A stretch of 64,000 nucleotides of DNA from an uncultured Lachnospiraceae bacterium (GCA_949740725.1 CATJIO010000095.1:22078-86077), one strand, 5' to 3'. Counted from the stretch's first letter, positions 46,936 to 57,870 are shown. The notes: generated by a model from the letters alone, not told the origin. A program made the numbers and translations.

Positions 46936-48045
46936 ATGACGCAGCCAATTACAGATCATGCAGCTTTCTTGGGACAAGCGAGACAGTCTGTGGAGGACTT
47001 AAACCAGCTCAAAAGGGATTACAGCCAGATGGAATTGGAGGCTAAGCAGTCAAGACGGCAGCTGGAGGCGGAGAAAAAGGCTGTTGAGGATTTGATTTCC
47101 ATCACAGTAAAAAAGCGGAGGGATGAGATCAATGTCAGCTATGATAAGCAGATCACAAAGGGACAGGATCAGCTGAAGAAAGCAAGAGGAAAGCGAGAGA
47201 AGGCGAAAAATCAGGGGATTCGAGATCGAATCGCAGAGGAGACCGCTGGATTTCGTGAGGAGAATTGCCAGCTGAAGGTAAAAATCCGTTCCTTGTTCCA
47301 AAAGGAGCGGATCCCTGCATTCTGCTCTAGAGGCTGGTATTATTCCCTATATATGCCTAGGACGTTTAAGGAAATCGGAACCCTGCTTCTAATGGTGCTT
47401 TTCTTTTTTGCGGCGCTTCCCTGGGGAATTTATCTGCTGATTCCAGCGCTGCAGCGTCGCAGCTGGATGCTGGTAGTGATCTACTTGGCAGATATCTTTC
47501 TGGTAGGAGGACTTTACCTGATGGTAGGCAACCGCACGAAGTTAGGGCACTTGGAGACGATCCGGCAGGGGAGGCAGATACGGGATACGATTCATTCGAA
47601 CCAGAAAAAGATTCGCATGATTACCAATTCCATCCGCCGGGATCGGAATGAGGCGATTTACAATTTAGAGAAATACGACGATGAGATTTCCAGGATTGTC
47701 CAGCAGCTGGCAGAGCTTACAGGAAAGAAGCAGGAGGCGTTGAATACCTTTAACACGGTCACCCAGACGATCATCTGCGACGAGATTACCAGCAATAGCA
47801 AGAAAAAAATCGACGCGCTGAATGAGCAGTATGAGGCAGCTGAGGGGAAGCGGAGCCATCTGGAGCATCAGATTCGGCAGCAGTCGTTGGAAATTACTGA
47901 TAAGTATGAGATATATGTGGGAAAAGAGTTTATGCAGCCGGATAAACTGACTGAGCTGGCCCGGCTGATCCGCTCCAAGCAGGCGGCAAATATCAGCGAG
48001 GCGATATCGGTCTATAAAGCCGGAAAACAACAAAATATTCGATAA
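46936..48045 (+). CDS. Coiled-coil membrane protein of unknown function
   Basis: Two long coiled coils flanking a TM pair (TLLLMVLFFFAALPWGIYLL / WMLVVIYLADIFLVGGLYLMVG). Confidence 0.7.
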   Translation: MTQPITDHAAFLGQARQSVEDLNQLKRDYSQMELEAKQSRRQLEAEKKAVEDLISITVKKRRDEINVSYDKQITKGQDQLKKARGKREKAKNQGIRDRIAEETAGFREENCQLKVKIRSLFQKERIPAFCSRGWYYSLYMPRTFKEIGTLLLMVLFFFAALPWGIYLLIPALQRRSWMLVVIYLADIFLVGGLYLMVGNRTKLGHLETIRQGRQIRDTIHSNQKKIRMITNSIRRDRNEAIYNLEKYDDEISRIVQQLAELTGKKQEALNTFNTVTQTIICDEITSNSKKKIDALNEQYEAAEGKRSHLEHQIRQQSLEITDKYEIYVGKEFMQPDKLTELARLIRSKQAANISEAISVYKAGKQQNIR

Positions 48046-48109
48046 TAAAAGGTGGTATCCTTTTGCCAGACGGCATTTGGGATTCCACCTTCTATTGTTC
48101 TTGGGCAGA

Positions 48110-49999
48110 CTAAATAGTAATCAGATGATATGGGATTTGATTTGCAGTCAGCATCTGGGATTCCCTCTTATGGCAGGTGAACATAATGATCTGTCCGTTA
48201 AAGGCGGACATCAGCCAGCGCAGGGCTGTTTTCAACCGGTCATCGTCATAGAGGACGAAGCTATCATCAAAAACTAAAGGCATCCGCTCCAGGCCGCTTT
48301 GAATCAGCTTGGCAGACGCCAGACGCAGGGCCAAATAAACTTGATCCATGGTGCCAGAGCTAACTTGTTCTACGGGAACCAGCTTGGTTTTTGTGTTCAT
48401 AAAAATATTCAGATTTTCATCAATACTCATGCTGGAGTAGATGCCGCCAGTGATGCCACTGATTAAGGAAGAGGCCTCTTTATTCAGATATAGGCCAAAG
48501 GAATCACGTATAGAGGTGGTCAACTCCGTCATGGTCTCCTGCGCCAGATCAATGGCGGCGATTTCCTGGGAAATGCGATCGTTTTCTGCCAGTACCTCTT
48601 TTAGTCCTTCGGCCTGGGTTTTACAGCTGGCCAGGTGTTCCAGCTTTTTTTCCAGTTCCCATTGAAGCTTTTGCTGCTTTTCAATCTCCACGCCAAAACT
48701 GCTCTGCTGCTTTTTCAAGAGCTCCATCTGCTCGGTCAGACGGGTGAGATTTTCCTGGGAAAGGATCAACGCCTGATTTAATCGTTTAAACTCCTCCATA
48801 CGTGCAAGAAAGGCATTCATAGCATTCTCATCCACAGATTCATCGCCCAGATGCCGGGAAAAAATTTCCTGGAGAAGCTTTAAGCAGTAGTCCATATCTT
48901 TCTGATAGCTTTTGTTTTTTATTAAGATCAAGCACCCGGCGATGATGAGAAGAAGGGCCAGCATAAATAAAAAGATAGAAGGTAGGTATGGTCCTTCAAC
49001 CATCCAATCAGGCTGGAGGCGGGAGAAAAGAAGATGAATGGGCTTCCAGTTGGAAACCATCAGAATCATAAAAACAGCGCCGCCTATGGTGGAAAGGATT
49101 CCTAAAACCAAAGAGAGAATGGCCAGGGTCCCTCGGGACTTTTTTTGACAGTGCGTTTTAGCCTGGGTATAATCGGCGTAGATCTTTTTCCCATGATCTT
49201 CATAGGTCTGAATAGAGGCCTCATCGGTAAACTGATTAGATTCCAGCACCTGATGCCCTCTTGCCACCTTTTGAAGAAGCGCCTCCCGATCCTTTTGTAT
49301 TTGGTCAAGCTCTCTTTTCGCCGCCGCCTTTTTCTCCTGGTATTCGGTGAGATGATTTTCATACTCCGGGGTAGAAATCTCCCGCTCTATATTTCGGATA
49401 TCCCCCAGGAGAGAAGTATAGCTTCTGGCGGCCTCGGGGACCATCTGTCGTTCTAACTCCTTCCGCTGGGACTTTAAGAAGGCAGAAGCCTTGGTAATAT
49501 TTAAGGCCATGTTCCCGGTGGTATTCATATTGGCGATATAATTTTTCAGCTCCGTCACCATGCCGCCGTCAGTGGCGCTTTTTAGCTGTCCGATGCTGAT
49601 GGTATTTACATAGGCGGTTTCACTTAAGCCACATAAGATCTGATCCATTAATGCCCGGGTGGGCTCTACCTCCTGCCCCAGGGTTTCATCAATAATAGCA
49701 AATTCCCGGCTATTCTGGAAATTCCGCTCAATGCGGTAGATGTGTCCAGCAGATTCTAAGCGGATGCGTCCTTCATAGCCACCCTTTAAATCCCAGGGTT
49801 TGTACTTGCTGAATTGGTCGGATCTGGCGGCCCGCCCTCTCTGCCGCTCCATTCCAAAGAGCATACTGCGGATAAAGGAGTGGAGGGTCGATTTCCCGGC
49901 TTCGTTTTTTCCATAAATCACATTTAACCCATCCTGAAAAGAGATAGAGCAGTCATGGAACTTTCCGAAACCGTTGATATACAAATCTAGAAGTTTCAT
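48110..49999 (-). CDS. YhaN/SbcC-like AAA ATPase with internal TM helices
   Basis: NVIYGKNEAGKSTLHSFIRSMLFG Walker A; VSSGTMDQVYLALRLASAKL signature; PLVFDDSFVLYDDDRL Walker B; hydrophobic segments in the coil region. Confidence 0.85.
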   Translation of the reverse strand: MKLLDLYINGFGKFHDCSISFQDGLNVIYGKNEAGKSTLHSFIRSMLFGMERQRGRAARSDQFSKYKPWDLKGGYEGRIRLESAGHIYRIERNFQNSREFAIIDETLGQEVEPTRALMDQILCGLSETAYVNTISIGQLKSATDGGMVTELKNYIANMNTTGNMALNITKASAFLKSQRKELERQMVPEAARSYTSLLGDIRNIEREISTPEYENHLTEYQEKKAAAKRELDQIQKDREALLQKVARGHQVLESNQFTDEASIQTYEDHGKKIYADYTQAKTHCQKKSRGTLAILSLVLGILSTIGGAVFMILMVSNWKPIHLLFSRLQPDWMVEGPYLPSIFLFMLALLLIIAGCLILIKNKSYQKDMDYCLKLLQEIFSRHLGDESVDENAMNAFLARMEEFKRLNQALILSQENLTRLTEQMELLKKQQSSFGVEIEKQQKLQWELEKKLEHLASCKTQAEGLKEVLAENDRISQEIAAIDLAQETMTELTTSIRDSFGLYLNKEASSLISGITGGIYSSMSIDENLNIFMNTKTKLVPVEQVSSGTMDQVYLALRLASAKLIQSGLERMPLVFDDSFVLYDDDRLKTALRWLMSAFNGQIIMFTCHKRESQMLTANQIPYHLITI

Positions 50000-50002
50000 G
50001 GT

Positions 50003-51073
50003 TTAGCTCCTTTCGTCCTTTGTCTGAATTAATGCGTTGATTCCATAGTATAATGCTTTCTTTTCTACATCACTCATCTTTTCCTTCTGAAGGGTACGGA
50101 TATAAAAACCGATCATATCGCTGGGATGCTCGGCGAAAAGCTGGGCAAAGTCGTATTGGGGCTCAGAGTCGTCCTTAATTTGAGCAATGCGGAAGCGGGA
50201 TTCCAGTATATCCAAATCAAAGGAAATATCTGGATCTCGCATTCCCCGGATAAAAAAGCGGTAAATATGCTGTAAGCCCCGCCGCTGGATTTCCTGGGAA
50301 ATGCGGGAGGCTAACTCAGTATTGGTTGTTTTCGGTGTGACATTTACCGCCAAGGAGATATATTGGGACTGGCACAGGGGATGAAATTCCAGAGCGGTTA
50401 CTTCCCGGGTGACTGGATGAATCTCCCCAATAAAAACGCCGTGAGCTCCGGTTTCTGTTTTATCCAGGGGCTCTAAGGAACCACAGTAAGCGGCCCGCCG
50501 TTCCAGGATGGTCTGGGGCTTGTGAATATGCCCAAGGGCAATGTAGGAAAAGGGGCAGGAAGCAAGGTGATTCTTATCCATAGGCAGGTGGGTATTATCA
50601 CCACCATGAGCTAAGAGGATTTGGATCCGGCCGTTGTCCGGAATATCGATGTGATCCAGCCGTGGATCGGTGATCTCCGGCGTATAGTAGCTGAATCCGT
50701 AGACCTCTGTATTGCAGTCAGAAAAGACAACTGAGTCCAGTGTTTCATTCATAAAGAAGGTAACATTGGGACACCAGGTAAAGCTCATCAGAGCAGAATT
50801 TGCCCGAATGCGGTCATGGTTTCCGGCGATCAGTACCACGTGAACCGATGGGATGGTGGAAAAGAGATAATTCACCTCTTTTAAGTCTCTGGCTAGAGGC
50901 TGACGATGAAATAAATCTCCTGCGATAAAAAGGAAATCCACCTCCCGTTCCCTGGCCAGCCGGATGACTTCCTCAAAGGTTTCTTTAATGGCCTGGGAGC
51001 GTTCCCGGGACCAGGGCTTGTCGCTGTCCGGACTCATGCCCCAATGAATATCACCTGTGTGTATAAACTTCAT
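50003..51073 (-). CDS. Metallophosphoesterase, SbcD/YhaO-like exonuclease subunit
   Basis: MKFIHTGDIHWG, LFIAGDLFHRQPL, LIAGNHDR, LAHGGDNTHL, IALGHIHKPQ. Confidence 0.9.
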   Translation of the reverse strand: MKFIHTGDIHWGMSPDSDKPWSRERSQAIKETFEEVIRLAREREVDFLFIAGDLFHRQPLARDLKEVNYLFSTIPSVHVVLIAGNHDRIRANSALMSFTWCPNVTFFMNETLDSVVFSDCNTEVYGFSYYTPEITDPRLDHIDIPDNGRIQILLAHGGDNTHLPMDKNHLASCPFSYIALGHIHKPQTILERRAAYCGSLEPLDKTETGAHGVFIGEIHPVTREVTALEFHPLCQSQYISLAVNVTPKTTNTELASRISQEIQRRGLQHIYRFFIRGMRDPDISFDLDILESRFRIAQIKDDSEPQYDFAQLFAEHPSDMIGFYIRTLQKEKMSDVEKKALYYGINALIQTKDERS

Positions 51074-51092
51074 AAAGTTTCTCCCTGTTCCT

Positions 51093-52484
51093 TTACAGTT
51101 CGCAGTTGTTAACGGTTCTTGGGAAGGGGATGACATCGCGGATATTTCCCATGCCGGTGAGGTACATCACGCACCGTTCAAAGCCTAAGCCAAAGCCAGA
51201 GTGGCGCGCAGAACCGTATTTCCTCAAGTCAAGGTAGAAGTCATAGTCCTCCTTCTTTAAGCCCAGTTCATCCATACGGGCGGTCAGCTTCCCATAGTCG
51301 TCCTCTCTCTGGCTGCCGCCGATAATTTCCCCAATTCCGGGAACCAGACAGTCCATGGCGGCCACGGTCTTCCCGTCATCGTTCATCTTCATGTAGAAAG
51401 CCTTAATTTCTTTCGGATAATCCGTGACAAAAACTGGGCGTTTAAAAATTTCCTCGGTGAGACAGCGTTCATGTTCAGTCTGTAGATCGCATCCCCAGAA
51501 TACCTTATAGTCAAATTTTTCATTATGTTGTTCCAGAAGGCGGATTGCCTCAGTGTAAGTAACTCGTCCAAACTGGGAGCTTAGCACATGGTTTTATCGG
51601 TCTAAAAGTCCCTTGTCCACAAACTGGTTAAAGAAATTCATCTCCTCCGGCGCATGTTCCAGCACATACTGAATCACATGCTTTAACATGCCCTCCGCCA
51701 TGGCCATATTATCGTCTAGGTCGGCGAATGCCATTTCCGGCTCGATCATCCAGAATTCTGCTGCGTGGCGGGTGGTATTGGAATTTTCCGCCCGGAAGGT
51801 GGGGCCGAAGGTGTAAATATTCCGGAAAGCCAAAGCGTAGGTTTCACCATTCAACTGGCCGCTTACGGTCAGGTTTGTGGGTTTACCAAAGAAATCCTGA
51901 GAAAAGTCAGGCGTTCCCTCAGGCGTTTTCGGGATGTTATTGATGTCCATGGTAGTCACCTGAAACATTTCCCCGGCGCCCTCACAGTCGCTTCCAGTAA
52001 TAATCGGAGTGTGGACATAGACAAAGCCCTGCTCCTGGAAATATTGATGAATGGCATAGGCGATGAGGGAACGAACCCGGAATACCGCCTGGAAAGTATT
52101 GGTCCTGGGACGAAGATGGGAAATGGTTCGCAGGTATTCAAAGGAGTGGCGTTTTTTCTGCAAGGGATAGTCTGGAGCGGAAATACCTTCCACAGTTACC
52201 TGGGATGCCTGGATTTCAAAGGGCTGCTTGGCCTGGGGCGTAGGGGTAAGGATCCCCTTTACAATCACCGCAGAGCCTACCCCAAGCTTTGCGATTTCTG
52301 CAAAGTTCTCCATAGTATCGTGGTATACAATCTGGATTGGGTCGAAAAAGGTTCCATCGCTTACGATCAGAAATCCGAAGGCTTTGGAATCCCGGTTGCT
52401 GCGTACCCATCCTCCGATGGAAACCTCTTTGTCAAAGTAATCCTCTCTTTGCTGATAAAGCTCTTTTATCGTTGTTAAGTTCAT
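51093..52484 (-). pseudogene. asnS: Asparaginyl-tRNA synthetase interrupted by a single in-frame TAA at 51594-51596
   Basis: N-part (297 codons incl. stop) and C-part are in the same frame: ..[33 protein letters not shown]..; C-part retains [28 protein letters not shown]. Confidence 0.9.
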
Positions 52485-52723
52485 AATTATCGGTCTCCTT
52501 TTGTTTTCTTGATTTTTTTGGAGCTCTTTCGTACAAATTATACTTTATTTTTTTCAGGGATTCAAGGCCTGACCAGATATTTCGCAGCCAGATATCTGGT
52601 ATGGGGCGAAATATGTTGAACTATGCACAAATAAGGGTAATTTTAGAAAAAAATTTTGTTCACTATTTATGGGTTGTGTGATATAATTAGAGATAACAAA
52701 ATATTACAGCAAGAGGTGATTAC

Positions 52724-53998
52724 GTGATTAAAAAAGAAATGATTGCCATGCTTTTAGCTGGCGGCCAAGGAAGCCGTCTGGGAGTGCTGACGGCGAAGGT
52801 AGCGAAACCAGCAGTATCCTTTGGAGGGAAGTACCGCATTATCGACTTCCCGCTAAGCAACTGTATTAATTCTGGTGTAGATACCGTTGGCGTTTTGACA
52901 CAATATCAGCCTTTACGTTTAAATACCCATATCGGAATTGGCATTCCTTGGGATTTAGACCGTAATGTAGGCGGCGTTACCATTCTTCCCCCTTACGAGA
53001 AGAGCAAGGGAAGCGATTGGTACACAGGTACAGCGAATGCGATTTACCAAAATCTGGAATACATGGAAAACTATAATCCGGATTATGTTTTAATCCTGTC
53101 AGGCGATCACATTTATAAGATGGATTATGAAGTGATGCTGGATTACCATAAGGCCAATAGCGCTGACATCACCATTGCCGCCATGCCGGTTTCTATTGAG
53201 GAGGCAAGCCGCTTTGGAATTGTTATTACTGATGACTCCAACCGGATTCTGGAGTTTGAGGAAAAGCCGCCGGTTCCCAGAAGTAATTTAGCTTCTATGG
53301 GAATTTATATCTTTAGCTGGCCGGTGCTTAAGGAAGCGCTGATCAAGATGAAGGATGAACCAGGGTGTGATTTCGGTAAACACATTATCCCCTATTGCCA
53401 TGGGAAGGGTGATCGGGTATTTGCCTACGAGTATAATGGATACTGGAAAGATGTGGGGACCCTTGGCTCTTATTGGGAAGCCAATATGGAGCTGATTGAT
53501 ATTATTCCTGAATTCAACCTGTATGAGGAATACTGGAGGATCTATACCAAGAGTGATATTATCCCGCCCCAGTACATTTCTGGCGAAGCCCGGATCGAGA
53601 AAAGCATCATCGGCGAGGGAAGCGAGATCTACGGGGAAGTGGCTAACTCTGTGATCGGCGCAGGCGTTGTCATCGAAAGAGGCGCAATAGTTCGGGATTC
53701 CATCATTATGCAGGGCTGCCGAATTGGCCGGGATGTAAAGGTGACCAAGGCGATTTTGGCGGAAGATGTGCAGGTGGGAGACGGCACAGAGTTGGGAGTC
53801 GGGGAGTATGCCAACAGCACCTATAATCCCAAAGTATATCAGTTCGACCTGGTAACCATTGGAGAACACTCGGTGATTCCGGAGCATGTCAAAGTAGGAA
53901 AGAATACAGCGATTTCCGGAGTAACTCTCCCGGAGGATTATCCGGATGGTCTGCTGGCCAGCGGCGATTACATAGTAAAGGCAGGTGGCATAAGATGA
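52724..53998 (+). CDS. glgC: Glucose-1-phosphate adenylyltransferase
   Basis: [62 protein letters not shown]. Confidence 0.96.
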   Translation: MIKKEMIAMLLAGGQGSRLGVLTAKVAKPAVSFGGKYRIIDFPLSNCINSGVDTVGVLTQYQPLRLNTHIGIGIPWDLDRNVGGVTILPPYEKSKGSDWYTGTANAIYQNLEYMENYNPDYVLILSGDHIYKMDYEVMLDYHKANSADITIAAMPVSIEEASRFGIVITDDSNRILEFEEKPPVPRSNLASMGIYIFSWPVLKEALIKMKDEPGCDFGKHIIPYCHGKGDRVFAYEYNGYWKDVGTLGSYWEANMELIDIIPEFNLYEEYWRIYTKSDIIPPQYISGEARIEKSIIGEGSEIYGEVANSVIGAGVVIERGAIVRDSIIMQGCRIGRDVKVTKAILAEDVQVGDGTELGVGEYANSTYNPKVYQFDLVTIGEHSVIPEHVKVGKNTAISGVTLPEDYPDGLLASGDYIVKAGGIR

Positions 53999-55116
53999 GG
54001 GCAATCGGTATCGTATTAGCAGGCGGAAACAGTAAGCGGATGAAGGAGCTTTCCAATAAGCGGGCGATTTCAGCTATGCCGGTAGCAGGGAGTTACCGAA
54101 GTATTGATTTTGCATTGAGCAATATGACCAATTCTCACATCCAGAATGTGGCGGTATTTACTCAGTATAATTCCCGCTCCTTAAACTTGCATCTAAGTTC
54201 TTCCAAGTGGTGGGACTTTGGACGAAAGCAAGGCGGGCTATTCGTATTTACCCCCACCATTACTGCAGAGAGTAGTGACTGGTACAGGGGAACGGCAGAT
54301 GCGCTGTATCAAAATCTAAACTTTTTAAAGACCAGTCACGAGCCCTATGTAGTGATCGCTGCCGGCGATGGGGTGTATAAGTTGGATTACAATAAAGTGT
54401 TGGAGTACCACATTGAGAAAAAGGCTGATATCACCGTGGTCTGCAAGGATATGCGGGAGGGGGAGGATGTGACCCGCTTCGGTTGTGTCAAAGTAAATGA
54501 GGACGGGCGGATTATCGAATTTGAGGAGAAGCCCATGGTATCAGATGCCAACACTATTTCTTGCGGTATTTATGTGATTCGCAGACGTCAGCTGATCGAA
54601 CTGATCGAGCGCTGCGCGGCAGAGGATCGATATGACTTTGTAAAGGACATCTTGGTACGTTATAAGAACTTAAAGCGGATCTATGCGTACAAGATGGAGG
54701 GATACTGGAGCAATATCGCTTCGGTTGAGTCTTATTATGAGACCAATATGGACTTTTTAAAACCAGAGGTTCGGGATTATTTCTTTAAGCAATATCCAGA
54801 TGTTTACTCCAAGATTGATGATCTGCCTCCGGCCAAGTACAACCCTGGAGCAGTGGTGAAAAACAGCCTGATTTCCAGCGGATCCATCATCAACGGCACG
54901 GTGGAAAATTCTGTACTCTTTAAAAAAGTATATATTGGAAATAATTGTATCATCAAAAATTCAATTATTTTAAATGATGTTTATATCGGCGACAATACGG
55001 TCATTGAAAACTGTATCGTAGAAAGTCGCGATACCATTAGGGCGAATACCACACATATCGGAACAGAAGATAAAATTAAAATTGTCTTAGAGAAAAACGA
55101 GAGATACACCGTATAA
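53995..55116 (+). CDS. glgD: Glucose-1-phosphate adenylyltransferase subunit GlgD
   Basis: Paralogue of the preceding gene, 4-bp ATGA overlap, divergent N-terminus [37 protein letters not shown]. Confidence 0.93.
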   Translation: MRAIGIVLAGGNSKRMKELSNKRAISAMPVAGSYRSIDFALSNMTNSHIQNVAVFTQYNSRSLNLHLSSSKWWDFGRKQGGLFVFTPTITAESSDWYRGTADALYQNLNFLKTSHEPYVVIAAGDGVYKLDYNKVLEYHIEKKADITVVCKDMREGEDVTRFGCVKVNEDGRIIEFEEKPMVSDANTISCGIYVIRRRQLIELIERCAAEDRYDFVKDILVRYKNLKRIYAYKMEGYWSNIASVESYYETNMDFLKPEVRDYFFKQYPDVYSKIDDLPPAKYNPGAVVKNSLISSGSIINGTVENSVLFKKVYIGNNCIIKNSIILNDVYIGDNTVIENCIVESRDTIRANTTHIGTEDKIKIVLEKNERYTV

Positions 55117-55145
55117 AAGACCAGTGTAAGCGGAGGGGTTTTATT

Positions 55146-55427
55146 ATGCAGATAACAGATGTAAGAGTAAGACGAATTGAGAAAGAAGGGAAGATGAAAG
55201 CCATCGTATCTATCACGTTGGACAACGAATTCGTCATTCATGATATTAAAGTGATAGAGGGGGAGAAGGGATTGTTCATCGCTATGCCCAGCCGTAAGGC
55301 GGCGGACGGCGAGTACCGGGATATCGCCCATCCCATTAATTCCGGAACCAGAGACATGATTCAGCAGGTGATTTTAGATAAATACGAATATACCCTGCTA
55401 GAGACTGCAGAGGAAGCTGCAGAATAA
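55146..55427 (+). CDS. spoVG: Septation/sporulation regulator SpoVG
   Basis: [51 protein letters not shown]. Confidence 0.97.
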   Translation: MQITDVRVRRIEKEGKMKAIVSITLDNEFVIHDIKVIEGEKGLFIAMPSRKAADGEYRDIAHPINSGTRDMIQQVILDKYEYTLLETAEEAAE

Positions 55428-55449
55428 AAAGAATACAATATCATGTAAG

Positions 55450-55496
55450 GCTGCTGTACTCAGAGAAGGGTACAGCAGCTTTAAAAAAAATTTTTT
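55450..55496 (+). terminator. Rho-independent terminator after spoVG
   Basis: GCTGCTGTAC...GTACAGCAGC followed by TTTAAAAAAAATTTTTT. Confidence 0.75.
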
Positions 55497-55568
55497 CTTT
55501 TATCGCCCTGGTGTATTTGCAAAAACCAAATATCGGTATATAATCAGTTAGGGAGGTAGAGGGGAATT

Positions 55569-56309
55569 ATGAAAGTTGCAGTTTGTGATGATGACCGCTT
55601 TGCGCTGGAGCGAGTGGTAGGTATGATTCGCGGAATGGACATTGTGAAACTCTGCGATGTTTATCAAAATGTTCCTGACCTGGTAAAGGCAGTAAAGAAT
55701 AAAAAGCATTACGATATCGTTGTGATGAATATTGGTGGTGGATCCGGCTTTGACGGAATTAATGGGGCAAGGCGGCTGGGAGAACTGGATGCGGACACGA
55801 AGATTATTTATATGACCAGATACACAGAGAAGTATGTTCAGGAGATTTTTTTAAGCCCTGCCAATCTAAGCGGTTTTCTTGTAAAGCCGGTAGATGAGGA
55901 GATGCTGAAAAAAAACCTGCAGAAAGTAATGGAAACCAGAGCCAGACCGGAGAATCAAAAAATGGAGATTACTTATAGACATCAGGTGGTATCGATACCA
56001 TACGATGATATCCTTTATCTGGAGAGTATGGGGCACTTGGTGGTTGCCCATACCAAGAAGGGGGATTACCGCTCCTATGACCGGCTGGAGAAGGTAAAGG
56101 AGCGGCTCCCAGGAAATTTTGTCCATTGCCATAAGAGCTATGTGGTAAATATGGACTGTATTCAACGGATTGATAAAAACAGGATATTCCTGATAAACAG
56201 CAAAGAGCTGCCCATCAGTAAGTCCCGGTATGGGGAAACTAGAGAGCGGTATTCCCTGTATACAGAGCAGCTGCTGCTGGCTTTAAAGAATGGAGGCCAT
56301 TCCTTTTAA
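55569..56309 (+). CDS. LytTR-family response regulator (AgrA/LytR-like)
   Basis: MKVAVCDDDRFALERV receiver; C-terminal VSIPYDDILYLESMGHLVVAHTKKGDYRSYDRLEKVKERLPGNFVHCHKSYVVNMDCI LytTR. Confidence 0.92.
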   Translation: MKVAVCDDDRFALERVVGMIRGMDIVKLCDVYQNVPDLVKAVKNKKHYDIVVMNIGGGSGFDGINGARRLGELDADTKIIYMTRYTEKYVQEIFLSPANLSGFLVKPVDEEMLKKNLQKVMETRARPENQKMEITYRHQVVSIPYDDILYLESMGHLVVAHTKKGDYRSYDRLEKVKERLPGNFVHCHKSYVVNMDCIQRIDKNRIFLINSKELPISKSRYGETRERYSLYTEQLLLALKNGGHSF

Positions 56310-57698
56310 AATGCTTCTGGCTACGCTGATACCATTGGCAGAGGCCTGCTGTAAGCCGCGGGTTACGGAGGCGCCGTCGCCGATGGCCCGGAGACCGCGG
56401 ACGCTGGTCTCAAAGTCACGATCCACCACAACTTTATTTGAGTAGAATTTTACTTCCACTCCATAAAGAAGCGTTTCATCGCTGGCGATGCCGGGGGTCA
56501 CTTTGTCCAGGGCCAGGAGCATCTCCTTGATATCTACCATAATTCGGTGGGGAAGTACCAGGGACAGATCTCCGGGAACCGCGTCTTTTAAGGTAGGAAT
56601 CAGATTATTGCGGCAAAGACGTTCTTCCGTGGTGCGGCGACCCCGCTGGAAGTCTCCAAAGGTCTGAACCAGGATCCGGCCGTCGCAGAGCATATTGCTC
56701 AGCCGGGCAATGTGCTTTCCGTATTCGATAGGCGTTTTAAAGGGCTTGGTAAAGTTTTTGGACACCAACAGAGCGAAATTTGTATTATTAGTTTTAAATT
56801 CTTTGGACTTATATGCATGCCCGTTCCCTACAGCCAGTCCATCCTCGTAGTATTCTGTGGCCACCTCACCAGAAGGATTAGTACAGAAGGTTCGCACCTT
56901 ATCATCGAAAGTGGGAGTGTAGTAGACCAGCTTCGCCTCATAGAGATTTTTATTTAGGAATTCCATGATCTCATCCCGGACTTCCACCCGGACACCGATA
57001 TCCACCGTGCCTACCTGGGTTTCTATGCCGTGGTTCCTGCAGATATGGGAGAACCAGTCTGAGCCTTCCCGGCCAATGGCAGAAACCACCTGGGAAGAGT
57101 AATAGGTTTCATCCTGGCTGGTTACCACGCCTTTAACCTGAGAATCTTCGATAAGGATATCCTTCACCATGGTGTTAAACTTCATGGTAATGTTTTGCTG
57201 GAGCAGGTGATCCTGAAGGCGGGTATAGATTTTATATCCTTCCTCGGTTCCAAGATGACGGATAGGGCATTCAATCAGCTTTAAATTAGCGCCGATGGCC
57301 TTGCGGCGGATCTCTTGAATTTCCGCCTGTTTGTCTATGCCGTATACATTCGTATCCGCGCCAAATTTCAGGTAAATATTGTCTGATTCCTGGATTAGGG
57401 TCTTTGCTTCTTCATAGCCCAGAATCTCCGGAAGATGTCCGCCCACATCAGGAGAGAGGGACAGCTTTCCGTCGGAAAAGGCTCCGGCTCCGGCGAAACC
57501 GGTAGTGATGGAGCAGGGCTGGCAGCCGACGCAAGATCTGGTGGTACGCTTAGGGCAGACCCGTTTTTCAATGGGGCGGCCTTTTTCAATCATTAAGATG
57601 TTTAGATCTGGCTTTTTCTGGATTAATTCATAGGCGCAGAAGATGCCGGAGGGTCCGGCGCCGATGATAATTACATCGTAGCAATTTTTGTGGTTCAT
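56283..57698 (-). CDS. FAD-dependent NAD(P)-utilizing dehydrogenase-like oxidoreductase
   Basis: YDVIIIGAGPSGIFCAYEL dinucleotide-binding motif, GFAGAGAFSDGKLSLS, LRAIGDGASVTRGLQQASANGI; 27-bp convergent overlap with the LytTR gene. Confidence 0.88.
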   Translation of the reverse strand: MNHKNCYDVIIIGAGPSGIFCAYELIQKKPDLNILMIEKGRPIEKRVCPKRTTRSCVGCQPCSITTGFAGAGAFSDGKLSLSPDVGGHLPEILGYEEAKTLIQESDNIYLKFGADTNVYGIDKQAEIQEIRRKAIGANLKLIECPIRHLGTEEGYKIYTRLQDHLLQQNITMKFNTMVKDILIEDSQVKGVVTSQDETYYSSQVVSAIGREGSDWFSHICRNHGIETQVGTVDIGVRVEVRDEIMEFLNKNLYEAKLVYYTPTFDDKVRTFCTNPSGEVATEYYEDGLAVGNGHAYKSKEFKTNNTNFALLVSKNFTKPFKTPIEYGKHIARLSNMLCDGRILVQTFGDFQRGRRTTEERLCRNNLIPTLKDAVPGDLSLVLPHRIMVDIKEMLLALDKVTPGIASDETLLYGVEVKFYSNKVVVDRDFETSVRGLRAIGDGASVTRGLQQASANGISVARSILKGMASIL

Positions 57699-57870
57699 AA
57701 GGCATACCCCCTGTGAAAAGATTTGCAAAGAAATACCAGCATACAAAAATAGAAGCTTATAGTCAACTATTTTCGGCAGCTGGTAGAAACGTTCAACCAA
57801 TTATGAACTTATATAAGCAAGACAATTAAAGTCTATCATAGAAAAATGGAAATGACAAGGGGAAAACCAT

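Noticed and set aside
52571-52615. Nested inverted repeats (ATATTTCGC...GCGAAATAT around CCAGATATCTGG) between asnS and glgC as a riboswitch or T-box
   Set aside because: Too short and I could not find T-box (specifier/antiterminator TGGNACC-like) sequence; may only be a promoter-region palindrome.
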